From positions 744,001 to 808,000 of the forward strand of contig NC_003070.9 in assembly GCF_000001735.4 (NCBI RefSeq): a DNA stretch of 64,000 nucleotides. The letters are read 5' to 3'. Below are positions 10,471 through 22,053 of the stretch, piece after piece. The position numbers were made by a program, and so were the translations under genes. The DNA comes from Arabidopsis thaliana. Its lineage: Eukaryota > Streptophyta > Magnoliopsida > Brassicales > Brassicaceae. The notes under the pieces are model-generated. The model worked only from the letters and a program-made list of their open reading frames with translations, was not told the origin of the DNA and ran no database searches. The first letter of the stretch is position 1. Each line of letters begins with the position of its first letter.

Positions 10471-12223
10471 CTAGCTTTCGCTCTGAGAAGGCATGAGCCG
10501 GAGTCTCTCCTCTGAGACCTGTTCACGATTACCACCAAAGAATCTCTCTTCGGCTAGCAAAGACTGTAAGTCGCTTCCGTTGGCTAAGCTATTGAACTCA
10601 ACGGCTTTAGAAGGCATAGTTGGATAACGTCTTTGACAGAAAGTCATCAGTCTTTTAACTGACTGAAGATACTTGCGAGTGGTTTCATCGTTCATGATGT
10701 GAGCAACACTGTTGGTGTAAATCTTCTCTCGAGCTGAACGTTCGTGAATACCAACCATAGTCACTCCAATAGGCCATGGCGCGTTCCCGATAGCTAGTTT
10801 GATGTAGTGGTCCATTGCAGCAAGGTAGTCTCGCTTTATGCAGTGGTTAACCATCACCATTAAAGCTTGACGAATGTCAGCTGGTAAACCCTGCAATTTT
10901 AAGCCATAACTAGAAAGATCAAGTTCACGAAACCTCATAAAATTTCAGTGTAAGAAAGTATACATTCTTAACACTTATAAGACAAAGACAGAAAGAGAGA
11001 AACTTTTTCTGCATTCAACATTCCAGCCTATTTTTCTTCAGCTAAATGGAGATAACTAACAGAGGCCTCAATGGCAAATTCAAGGTGCATACAGATTCCA
11101 ACTTGCTATTCTACGTTCTCATTGTCTACCTAGCACTAGAACTTATTAGAAAACTCGTCCTTGTCGCCATATAATCAAAAGTACACAAACTAATGGAACC
11201 TAAACACTGCACATTGGTCTTCCTACCCAAACTATGCTTAATAAACATAGTTCTCTAAGCTTATTAGATAGAACTGAGATAATCTATCTCCAATTTCATA
11301 AACAGAGATAATCTCCCTAACAATTTTCTTGCCAAACAATGATTTACACCTAATTAACAATCGAAAGCAAGAATCTTTACCTTCTTCCTGCATAAGTTGA
11401 AGAGAGGAACTAGATACCTAGCACACTGCTTAAAAGTGGCTACCATCTGTTTCCCTTTTGCAGTTCTCCTCTCAGTGTTCTCCATCGCATCAAGCTCCTG
11501 TTTCCATTCAATCAACAGCTTCTTATAAAACACAAGGATCTTATCCTCATCGCATAGATCCTCAAAGTTAGCTTTCAAACGTTTCATATCTTTATCAGCA
11601 TCAACATCACTCGATTCACCACCACTAAGTTCATCTTCCCTTGTTTCACCTCTATCACCTTCGTCTCTTCCTCTCTCATCTCTACTCTTCCTCTTCCTAT
11701 CTCCCATCATACCACTCTTCTGCCTCTTCTTAAGCTCTGCGATGTCACGCAAGAAATCATTCGTCTGTCCTTCAGTCATATCACTATCAACCTCGAACAA
11801 TCCTTCCTTCAAAACGTACTTGAGTCGATCGAGCCGCGATTGATCATCTTCTCCGAAGAGAGTCATCGGCTGCTTAAGGAATCTCAAACGACGAATCACT
11901 TCCTGCCTCGGGAGAATTAGGTTTTCGTCGGTTAGGGCTTTTGAATCGGCGATAGCAGCAGCGTCCGATGCAGAGGATTTGGAAGACGCAGACGTAGCTG
12001 CGTTAGAAGAACCAGGAGCAGAGCCGGATGATTTTCCATCTCCACCGGAAGCGGCGGCGGCGGCTCTCCGCTGAGCCTTAAGCTCGTGCTCGCGTCGTTC
12101 TTCCTCTCGAAGCTTCTGGATTTTCTTCTGCTCGATCTCAGACCGCTTGAAGAACTTCTTACCACCAGATTCCTCAGCTAGACTCTTACGTTTCTTCAGA
12201 ATCTCTTCCCTGAGCAGATCCAT
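10471..12223 (-). CDS. PRP18A: Pre-mRNA splicing factor 18 (PRP18)
   Basis: Two exons, 12223-11381 and 10890-10471, 420 aa. The N-terminus is a charged helix, then an Ala/Ser/Gly low-complexity stretch (about 56-95). A PRP4/PRP18-type motif follows at about 103-137 (LPRQEVIRRLRFLKQPMTLF), then a charged region and the conserved C-terminal Prp18 domain. That domain is split by the intron between NLCRKK and GLPADIRQAL and includes KRDYLAAMDHYIKLAIGNAPWPIGV and the RSAREKIY segment. In yeast and humans Prp18 acts in the second catalytic step, with Slu7, in 3' splice-site choice. The gene is divergent from NAA20 and shares its promoter. I believe this is At1g03140. Confidence 0.93.
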
Positions 12224-12460
12224 CGGAAAGGTTTCTTCAATCGCCGCCGAGGATTTGGTTCTGTTGTCTGAGAAGGTCGCGACGACGGGAGATAATGAAA
12301 TTTGATCATCTTTTACATGACGTCATCAGTGTTATAGGCCCAAATATAAATGGGCTTTATTAATTTTCTAACTGGGCCATGTATATTGCTTTGTTGTTGT
12401 CTCCTCTTTCTTTTTCCAGAGAATCTGACGAAGCTCGAAGGGATTTGAGAAAAAGAAGAG
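12224..12460. promoter_or_regulatory. Bidirectional PRP18-NAA20 promoter
   Basis: Only 237 bp separate the two start codons. Three site II-type GGCCCA/TGGGCY elements occur at 12337-12342, 12351-12356 and 12373-12378, plus a palindromic bZIP C-box/CRE, TGACGTCA, at 12318-12325. I see no convincing TATA box for either gene. This is a compact housekeeping divergent promoter. Confidence 0.7.
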
Positions 12461-14441
12461 ATGACGACGATACGTAGATTCAGCTGCAATGACCTTCTCC
12501 GATTCACTTCCGTGAATCTGGACCACCTCACTGAAACAGTAATCTCGTGTTTCTTCTTCTTATTATCTGGTTTCGTCTGATTATTGCTTTGTTTTGCTAT
12601 GGCGATTTTGTTGATTTTTGTTCGAATTTTGTTTCGTGAAACAGTTCAATATGTCCTTCTACATGACCTATTTAGCGAGATGGCCTGACTATTTTCATGT
12701 TGCTGAAGGTCCCGGCAATCGTGTCATGGGTTATAGTAAGTAATCCTCTTGTTCTCTTCGTTTTGATTTCTTTATGTCTTCGTTGGTTTAGGAATTTGAA
12801 ATTCGTGGAGATTATGTTTACTTTTAGGGTTGAAACTTAGATGATAAACTGTTAGTGTAAAAGCCACTATTGATTTTTTTTGGTTATCAGATGGAGATAG
12901 CTTGAATGTTGTTAAAACCAGGAAGAGTGACTCTGTTTGAAAACTGATTAACACAAACCAGGATGTATAAGTGTTTAAACAAATTCTGCTTGTATTAGTC
13001 CTAGTCTCTGTAGTTAGCGGTTTTAGAAATCTTGATATGGGGTAGAAGATGCATAGGAAGCATGGCTTAAGATTGTTTGTGCTAACTTCTAAATGTCCAG
13101 AGAATGAGTTATGAGTTATATCAAGGCTCAAATTTTTCTGTCTTTCAGTGTTTGTAGTATAATGATGCTATACCTTATTGGATTGGTTCGAAATGTGATT
13201 TATACAAGGCTTTATCTTTCTTTATTTTCTTCAAGTACGATATATGCTTCATTATTGACGTTCTGTTCTCGTGGTGCCCTATTACTATACCTGTTTTTCT
13301 CCCTTTTCGTGGTATAGTTTGGAAAGAGACCTTGGAAGTATAGTGAAACCATTGAAAGAACTGAGAGTAAAACTAAGCTTTTGGATATTAACACATTTGA
13401 AAATTAAGCAGTGTCACTGAAATGTTCTTTTGTATAGTTGAAATGTTATGGTTGATATTCTTGAGAATCCAACGTAAGTGACATATGTAAAACTTGTTCT
13501 TATAAATATAATTTTAAAAGCATGTGTCTAACTAAGATTCTACATGGTTTCAGTTATGGGTAAAGTTGAAGGACAGGGTGAATCTTGGCATGGTCATGTG
13601 ACAGCCGTCACTGTCTCTCCAGAATACCGCAGGCAGCAACTTGCAAAGAAACTGATGAACCTTCTGGAAGATATAAGTGATAAGATGTAAGACTTAACAA
13701 TTACAAAGCATCTCAAGTTTTAGTGTTCTCTTTGATATGGATCGTTATGATATAAAATATGAAAGCCTTAATATATTGATATTGGCTTTCGAGTGGACCA
13801 TTTATTTATTTGAAAACCGATATATTTAGATTGTTTCAAAGGAAGAAAATCTTGAATTTCTCCTCATTGATTTTATATATTATCTGGTAATTTCTGGTCT
13901 TCTAATGATTATTATACTTGTGGTTATTGATTGCAGTGATAAAGCCTACTTTGTGGATCTTTTTGTAAGAGCTTCCAACACACCAGCCATCAAGATGTAT
14001 GAAAAGGTAATATATTAGGATTATGAAATTGATTAGAAGCCTCATAATGTTGATGACATTGTAGGAAAAAAAGAAGAAGTTGTAAATGGGACATGCACAC
14101 ATTTTACATATTTCCATTTATTAGTGTCAAATCTCCTTCATAGGCTTCTTCTTGATGGCCATTTTGATGAAACAAACCGTTTCTCCTTTTTCTGGCAGCT
14201 TGGATACATAATTTATAGGCGGGTTTTACGCTATTATTCAGGAGAGGAAGATGGATTAGGTGAGGCTTTGATTAACTTCTTTTTATCTATGATTCGCGCT
14301 TAACTTTTTCTTTTGTTTAAATCTTAAATCGTTTGATCTAAAAAAACAGATATGAGGAAGGCATTATCAAGAGATGTAGAGAAAAAGTCTGTGATTCCTC
14401 TCAAGAGACCTATCACACCTGATGAATTAGAGTATGATTAA
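12461..14441 (+). CDS. NAA20: N-terminal acetyltransferase B catalytic subunit NAA20
   Basis: Six exons: 12461-12538, 12645-12735, 13554-13686, 13937-14006, 14199-14259, 14350-14441; 174 aa. It begins MTTIRRFSCNDLLRF and follows human NAA20 along its whole length: NLDHLTET, FYMTYLARWPDYF, VMGYIMGKVEG, WHGHVTAVTVSPEYRR, YFVDLFVRASN, MYEKLGYI and the C-terminal DMRKALSRDVEKKS. The fold is GNAT. With the auxiliary subunit NAA25 the enzyme acetylates nascent chains starting Met-Asp, Met-Glu, Met-Asn or Met-Gln at the ribosome. The acetyl-CoA loop reads R82-R-Q-Q-L-A87, so the usual Gly of R/Q-x-x-G-x-G/A is Gln. Intron 2 is long (818 bp). I believe this is At1g03150. Confidence 0.94.
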
Positions 14442-15057
14442 GACCCTAACTTGGTTCACAATTGTTATCTGCATTAAAAATTTCTCCAAGAGCCTTTAGA
14501 TGATGTTACTATTCCTGTTGTTTCGTATTTGAACTATTATGTTTCGTTTTCTTCCACACAAATTTATAATTAGTTTTGATTAAACTTTAATCTATATATA
14601 CATTTTTGGAGGAGATTTTTGAAGATAATGTTGAAGATTTGAGCCATAATTCAACAATTAATTCAAATGGTTGGGTTTTACCCGGTTTAACTCTGTTCGG
14701 ATCCTGGATAACATGTTTAATTCTGTTCTGATATTGGATAACATTAATTTTTGGAAAAGTTACCTAAAAACTAATAATTAAAAACGAAAATTAATGATTT
14801 AATATAAACAATATCTCTAAACTAACCATATTTCTTATTTACCTTAACCAATTTCCTAAAATATTTCTACCTAATTTAAACATAAATATATAATTCTTCT
14901 TTCATTTTTATTTGATCTTATACTTTATTTATTTTGAATTTATATAAAATATATATAGTTAATAAAATATTATATTTTTTTCTGAATATGATGTAATTCA
15001 AAGTTTTTTAAACGGACATATATTATTCAACCTATGAAGAAATAATATGTGTACAAT

Positions 15058-15110
15058 GTCCCACATCGCTTAGAAAAATTGGACAATGGTTCAGACCCAT
15101 ATTATAAAAG
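15058..15110 (+). promoter_or_regulatory. USE plus TATA pair, snRNA-type (Pol II spacing) promoter candidate
   Basis: GTCCCACATCG at 15058-15068 matches the plant snRNA Upstream Sequence Element (RTCCCACATCG). A TATA-like box, TATAAAAG, begins at 15103, leaving 34 nt between them. In plant snRNA genes about 33-35 nt specifies RNA polymerase II and about 23-26 nt specifies polymerase III. No known U-RNA or box C/D RNA follows at 15130 onward. The same USE-TATA arrangement also occurs in the ends of some plant repeats, so this could be a fossil promoter. Confidence 0.4.
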
Positions 15111-15794
15111 GACCAAAATGATTCTGATTACGAATGAGCAGGAAGCTTGATTTATCAAGCGTCCAAAATTAAAATAGTTATCTGATTTTACTCGGATTTA
15201 TTATTTTAAAGAATTGAAACTTTAAAATGTTTCAAGAAATTATAAATATTATAACTTTATCAAAAGTTAAATATTATAATTTTAAAAACTTTTTATAAAG
15301 TTTATCTTTAAATTAAAATGGTTTGTTTCCTAGGGTTATTTATTTTAAAAAATTGAAACTTTAAAAAGTTTAAAAAATTATAAATTAAATTTTACAAGAA
15401 ATTTAAACAATATAAAAGATATTAATACGGGACGATATATTGCGAGAGAAATCTTAGATATAACACTCAAAATTCAATGATGAAGTTTGGGTCAATATTA
15501 ATCTTTTTTGAAGTTTCTAATTTTATAAATATTTGAAATTTATAATAAAATGACAAATTTGTGTTTAATTTCACGGGACGGGGTTATATGGTGTGACAGG
15601 TTTGAGTGGATAATAACATGGGATAGTATGCTATGGAGAAAAACATATAATGACAATCATAATGTAATTATATAATCTTAAACACTAAACAAAATTAACA
15701 ATATTAAAAAAAAAAAACTTAAAACTTTAATTTTTTTAAAACACATTTTGATTCTTTTATAAGAAATTTAAATATTATAAATATTTAAACTTTA

Positions 15795-16313
15795 TACTAC
15801 GGGTGAAATTTTAGAATTGACTGTTTGGGTTGATAAGAATTTGCGATAGAACTAGGAGTTAAAATGACAATTAAAATATAATTATACAATTAAATACTAC
15901 CACGAGCGAAATCCTAGAATTGACGAGTTTGAATCGATATTAATATGGGATGGTGTACTACGGGTGATATTTTAGAATTGACTGGTTTGGGTTGATAATA
16001 ATTTGCGATAGAATTAGGAGTGAAATCCTAGAATGACAATTAAAATATAATTATACAATTAAATACTACCACGGGTGAAATCCTAGAATTGACGGGCTTG
16101 ATTCGATATTAATATGGGATGGTGTACTACGGGTGATATTTTAGAATTGACTGGTTTGGGTTGATAATAATTTGCGATAGAATTAGGAGTGAAATCTTAG
16201 AATGACAATTAAAATATAATTATACAATTAAATACTACCACGGGTGAAATTTTAGAATTGACGGGTTTGATTCGATATTAATATGGGATGATGTACTACG
16301 GGTGAAATCCGAG
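15795..16313. repeat. Tandem array, 169-bp period, about three copies
   Basis: The landmark GTGTACTACGGGTGATATT starts at 15953 and 16122 and is ATGTACTACGGGTGAAATC at 16291, giving a period of exactly 169 bp twice. A more diverged first copy starts at about 15795, 161 bp earlier. Each unit contains two related half-units built on GGGTGAAATTTTAGAATTGAC, so the array probably grew from a shorter ancestor. More degenerate relatives lie near 15425 and 15573. No coding potential. Confidence 0.85.
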
Positions 16314-17320
16314 AAACAACAATCAAAATACAATTATACAATATTAAACATTTAACAAAATAAACAAATACAACTTAAAACTTTAAAATTTGAGTTATAA
16401 AATTTCTTCTCGCGGTGAATTATACATTTAAATCAAACAATAGCATTAAATTTATTAAATCATTCTAAAAAATATTCAATTATTTTTTATTTAATAAAAA
16501 TATAGAACCCTTAGTTGACATAGTTGATAAGTCAAGTGTTTTACTCTTCTAATCTTAAGCACTTACCTTAATGAGACACACATATTAGGATTGGTTGCAC
16601 AAGGCCGATTCTTATACACTGTATACCCATTACAACGAAGCCCATTATCAACCCTATATAGCAATCTGCAAGACAAAGATCCAAACATATTGAATAACAA
16701 GTAACTTTTTTTTTTCTCGGTCCAACTTCATCTGGAATAACAAGCAACTTTTATCTGATGTATATACTTTCAGTGACCATCTACCTTAGTTGGTTTGAAA
16801 AGAAAATAGTTGTTTATTCGTTCATGTTCTTAGAAGTTCTAAATTTTGATCATCTCTTATTTGAAAGCTCAACTAAAATAGCTATGATATCATTCCCTGA
16901 TGCTACGTACTAGGTTTTTAAATTCATACACACACAAATCTATAATTAAAACTTGTTAAATTCATACACACAAAGGACAAATCTTCTTCGTATTAAAAAA
17001 GATGGAGGCTCTGGAACATCTAGTGGTGCCGTATCACTTACTTGACTGGTTCAAGCCGTTTGTCTTTGTTTGGAAGAAGTAAATTTAATTGTGGGAGAGG
17101 GATTTCACGAATTTAAATCTGTTTTTCTCCCTTTTCGTGGTATACTTTGGACCTTTTGGATATGAACACATATGTGAAAACGTTAATTCATGTGTTTGAA
17201 AAGTAATTAATCGCGCCGTCCGTCTTATAGCTTTGGGATGGGCCAATAGGATATTTAAGAGATAAGAAAACTAATCAGAAACACAGACGAAGGTATCTCA
17301 CTCTCTCTCTTTCTCTCTCC

Positions 17321-20300
17321 ATGAGAACTCTAATCTCTCACCGGCAATGTGTGACGTCACCGTTTCTTATCTCCGCCGCATCTCCACCGTTTCCTGGCCG
17401 GTGCTTTAAGTTATCCTCCTTTACTCCTCCACGTCATAGGCGTTTTTCTTCTCTCTCGATCAGAAACATTTCGCATGAATCCGCCGATCAGACTTCTTCT
17501 TCTAGGCCGCGAACTCTTTATCCTGGTGGTTACAAGCGTCCCGAACTCGCCGTTCCCGGTTTACTTCTCCGGCTAGACGCCGACGAGGTTATGAGCGGGA
17601 ATCGTGAAGAGACTCTTGATTTGGTCGACCGTGCTTTAGCTAAATCGGTTCAAATCGTCGTGATTGATGGCGGAGCCACCGCTGGTAAGCTCTACGAGGC
17701 GGCTTGTTTGCTGAAATCACTTGTCAAAGGCCGTGCTTACCTCTTGATCGCTGAACGTGTTGATATCGCCTCCGCCGTTGGTGCTAGTGGTGTTGCTCTC
17801 TCCGACGAAGGTAACAACTGATTTCATTCAGTTTTAGCATTTAATTTCTCATAGAGTGAGTTTTGTCTCTCAATGCTATGTACAGGTCTTCCGGCGATTG
17901 TGGCGAGAAACACATTGATGGGATCCAACCCCGACTCGGTACTTCTTCCACTGGTAGCTCGGATTGTGAAGGATGTTGATTCTGCTCTAATTGCCTCAAG
18001 CTCCGAGGGTGCTGATTTCCTTATACTTGGATCTGGTGAAGAAGATACGCAAGTGGCGGATTCTTTGTTGAAGAGCGTGAAAATACCGATATATGTGACT
18101 TGCAGAGGCAATGAAGAAGCTAAAGAAGAATTGCAGTTACTGAAATCAGGTGTTTCTGGTTTTGTTATTTCGTTGAAAGATTTGCGTTCTTCTAGGGATG
18201 TAGCTCTTCGCCAGAGTCTTGATGGAGCTTATGTTGTAAATAATCATGAGACACAAAATATGAATGAACTGCCGGAGAAAAAGAATTCTGCTGGCTTCAT
18301 AAAATTAGAGGACAAACAGAAACTAATAGTAGAAATGGAGAAATCTGTGTTGAGAGAGACGATTGAAATCATCCACAAGGCGGCTCCACTGGTGATTTTT
18401 ATTTCAAACATTTGGTAGTTGAAGTCAATTTTTTGAAATGGTTCTAAGTAGGTTTTTGTGTGGTTATAATATGGTTTCATTTACTTCTTCGACTATTTTT
18501 CATTAACAGATGGAGGAAGTCTCCCTTCTAATTGATGCTGTTTCTCGGATCGATGAGCCGTTTCTGATGGTTATAGTGGTAATTCTGCACTCAACTCCGT
18601 CAAATTGTGATTCCAGGAATTTGCATTGGTATTAGCTCTATATTCATTCCAGAAACATTTTAGTTACACACTTTTGCCAGCACTAGATAGCTTGAGATAC
18701 AATGGGCATGCTTCTAGTCACTTGTCCTTTAGTGCTTCTCAATATCTTCTTTCGTCGCCTATGACTATGATGTTTCGCTTCTTCTTTTGTTCTGTCTATG
18801 CTTCTCTTCTTAATTTGCTTATGGATCTGGTTGTAAGGGAACTGCATATTTCTTAACTGTACCATCTGCTTGTGTACATAGTTTTTTCGCTTTCTTGTGA
18901 CTTGTGAGTATGCCGTTCTTGGAAGATGTTTTAAGTGGGACAAGTTGCCTTTATGATTCAAAATAGTTTTTGTATGGATAATTAATTGGAATCCACAATT
19001 TGCTGGTACTAGGGGGAATTTAACTCTGGAAAATCAACGGTTATCAATGCACTTCTTGGGAAGAGATACCTGAAAGAAGGGGTAGTCCCCACTACCAATG
19101 AAATCACGTTTCTGTGCTACTCTGACTTGGAATCCGAAGAGCAACAACGTTGCCAAACACATCCAGATGGCCAATATGTATGCTATCTTCCTGCACCAAT
19201 ACTTAAGGATGTGAGTAATTCAAAATTCTACCATCGCAGTCCTGAATTTTTACTAATTATTTGGAGGAATTGATTTGGGTTGTTCTCCTTTCGAGCAGAT
19301 AAATATTGTTGACACACCTGGGACCAATGTGATCCTTCAAAGGCAACAGCGTCTTACAGAAGAATTTGTTCCACGTGCAGATTTGCTTGTTTTTGTTCTT
19401 TCTGCTGACCGCCCTTTAACTGAAAGTGAGGTAGAAGTTACCGTTTTACTTGGCATGTTAGTTGTTGTTGTTTTTGCTCAATATGTATCTGCCTAAGTAG
19501 CTTGTTAGATCTATTTTTCACGAAAGTAGTTAGTTAAGTCATGTATAGACCATCAAGACCTTGTGTAGGGAAGGGAAAGTTGTCACTAGGTTGAATGCAT
19601 ATATCAAGGTTTTGTTGATTATAAATTTAAACTAGACTAATTTATTTTCAAAGTAATGAGTGTTATAGCTATTGCTGGAACCAGTATGTCCTGTTGGTCC
19701 ATATTTTGGTAAAGCTTAGGCCAATACATTTGAGAGGTGAGTTGTTATTGGTACAGCAAAACTGATTTTACGTCCATGGCAAATTGTATGTAAATGATCA
19801 TCTACGAAGTACTAACCTTATGAATATTTGGTTCTTATTTTGAAAATCTGAAAAAGTTTCAAAAGAAGGAATAAGCTTCTCAATGTCATCATACCCATGT
19901 CATTTCTATCTCTACCTCTGGAGCTTCCTGCTGTCTTGATTTTACTGTAGGCTGATTTACATCTCATTGCGTTTGTCAGGTTGCGTTTCTCCGGTACACA
20001 CAGCAGTGGAAAAAGAAATTTGTGTTTATTCTGAATAAATCTGATATCTATCGTGATGCTCGTGAGGTTTATCAGAAACAATATTTATGTCTTTTCCTTG
20101 ATAGTCTCTGTAATTGCTGGATTTTTCTTGACTAAAGATTAATTTTACTGCTGCAGCTTGAGGAAGCTATTTCATTTGTTAAAGAGAATACACGGAAGTT
20201 GCTTAATACAGAAAATGTGATATTGTATCCGGTGTCCGCACGGTCTGCTCTTGAGGCGAAGCTTTCAACAGCTTCTTTGGTTGGCAGAGATGATCTTGAG

Positions 20301-22053
20301 ATCGCAGATCCTGGTTCTAATTGGAGAGTCCAGAGCTTCAATGAACTTGAGAAATTTCTTTATAGCTTCTTGGATAGCTCAACAGCTACCGGGATGGAGA
20401 GAATAAGGCTTAAATTGGAGACACCCATGGCGATTGCTGAGCGTCTCCTTTCTTCTGTGGAAGCTCTTGTGAGACAAGATTGCCTAGCTGCTAGGGAAGA
20501 CTTGGCTTCAGCAGACAAGATTATCAGTCGAACTAAAGAATACGCGCTTAAGATGGAATATGAGAGCATTTCTTGGAGAAGGCAGGCTCTCTCGTTGGTA
20601 TAAATTCTATTAGATATTATCTTGTTGAATCACGAAGGAGGAAATTGGATTGTTCTAACTTGGCTTTTTTGTGTTTTGTACTCTGGCTTTTATCGCAGAT
20701 TGATAATGCCAGATTACAAGTTGTTGATCTGATAGGAACTACCCTGCGACTATCAAGCCTTGATCTTGCGATCTCGTACGTGTTCAAAGGGGAAAAATCG
20801 GCCTCAGTAGCAGCTACATCCAAAGTTCAAGGTGAAATACTCGCTCCAGCACTCACAAATGCGAAAGTAAGTGTGATGCTTTATTCTTTGAGTATTGGCC
20901 TAACTGGGGACATGTTGGTCATATATATGAGGTCTGAGATATAGTCACTATTCATGCAGAAAGTAAATATTGTCTAACAATGTCTTGTTGTGACCTGATT
21001 GACTTTACATTTCACTGTTTGCAGGAATTGCTTGGAAAATATGCTGAATGGCTACAATCAAATACTGCCCGTGAAGGGAGTCTGTCTCTGAAATCATTCG
21101 AAAACAAATGGCCAACATATGTCAATTCAAAAACGCAATTGGGCATAGACACATATGACTTACTTCAGAAAACTGATAAAGTCAGCTTGAAAACAATACA
21201 GAACTTGAGTGCCGGAACCACATCAAAACGATTGGAACAAGATATTCGAGAAGTGGTGAGCTTCAAGTATTAAATACTTTTAGTCTAAGTTCTAACTAGA
21301 ATTCAGTCGATTAAAGTGTCTTGATCTTCATCATTGTTTAATTGTGTCATCTGTTCAATCCGAACCTATGATCTGACGGAGATGTTAATTCAGTACCGTA
21401 TTTTCCCAGATACTTCGTCTCGCTATTCAAGAATCAATCTAAGTGACACTTTTGACATAGTTGAGTTTTGCTTGCCTTTTCTAGTTCTTTGTGACAGTTG
21501 GTGGGCTTGGAGCTGCAGGACTGTCTGCATCACTTCTAACCTCAGTGCTACCGACCACACTGGAAGATCTTCTTGCTCTTGGCCTTTGCTCCGCTGGAGG
21601 GTAATAACACTGCTCTAAATTTCCCCTCTTCCCAATGTCTCATTACTCCACCTTCTTAGATCACGCCTAGTGTATTTTTTTCTTGCAACTAGAGGCATAT
21701 TTATGACTTTTAAGAAAGACTGGTTGTATGCATAACATAATCTATGTGACAGGTATGTGGCTATAGCAAACTTCCCATATCGAAGACAGGCTATAATTGG
21801 TAAGGTGAATAAAGTGGCTGATGCGTTGGCTCAACAGCTCGAAGACGCTATGCAAAAAGATCTTTCAGATGCGACGAGTAATCTAGTTAACTTTGTGAAT
21901 ATTGTTGCCAAGCCTTATCGAGAAGAAGCTCAGCTAAGACTTGATCGTCTTTTAGGAATCCAGAAAGAATTATCAGATATTAGAAGTAAATTACAGTTGC
22001 TACAAGTTGATATTGATAACCTTCATGTATCACGAGACGAGATGAGACTTTAG
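17321..22053 (+). CDS. FZL: FZL, FZO-like dynamin-family GTPase of chloroplast membranes
   Basis: Eleven exons: 17321-17810, 17886-18391, 18510-18578, 19013-19210, 19299-19430, 19980-20066, 20157-20597, 20699-20866, 21025-21255, 21485-21600, 21753-22053; 912 aa. An Arg/Ser-rich plastid transit peptide comes first (about 1-50). Residues 65-330 resemble a thiamine-phosphate-synthase/TenI-like barrel, with no catalytic claim. The dynamin-type GTPase follows: P-loop GEFNSGKST at 356-364, DTPGT from D426, NKSD at 484-487. A hydrophobic hairpin at about 775-820 (FFVTVGGLGAAGLSASLLTSVLP) is the membrane anchor, and the end is a coiled coil with LQLLQVDIDNL. FZL localises to thylakoid and envelope and shapes thylakoids. 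I believe this is At1g03160. Confidence 0.94.

Larger units (their letters stand above)
14442..17320. other. AT-rich spacer between NAA20 and FZL
   Basis: About 2.9 kb with no convincing gene. From 14750 to 15800 it is very AT-rich with degenerate internal direct repeats, for example TTATTTTAAA-AATTGAAACTTTAAAA near 15202 and 15347. It contains a snRNA-type promoter arrangement (15058-15110), a 169-bp tandem array (15795-16313) and an echo of NAA20 intron sequence (17118-17185), each listed separately. The last 130 bp is the FZL leader, with a CT-rich tract just before the ATG. Confidence 0.6.
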
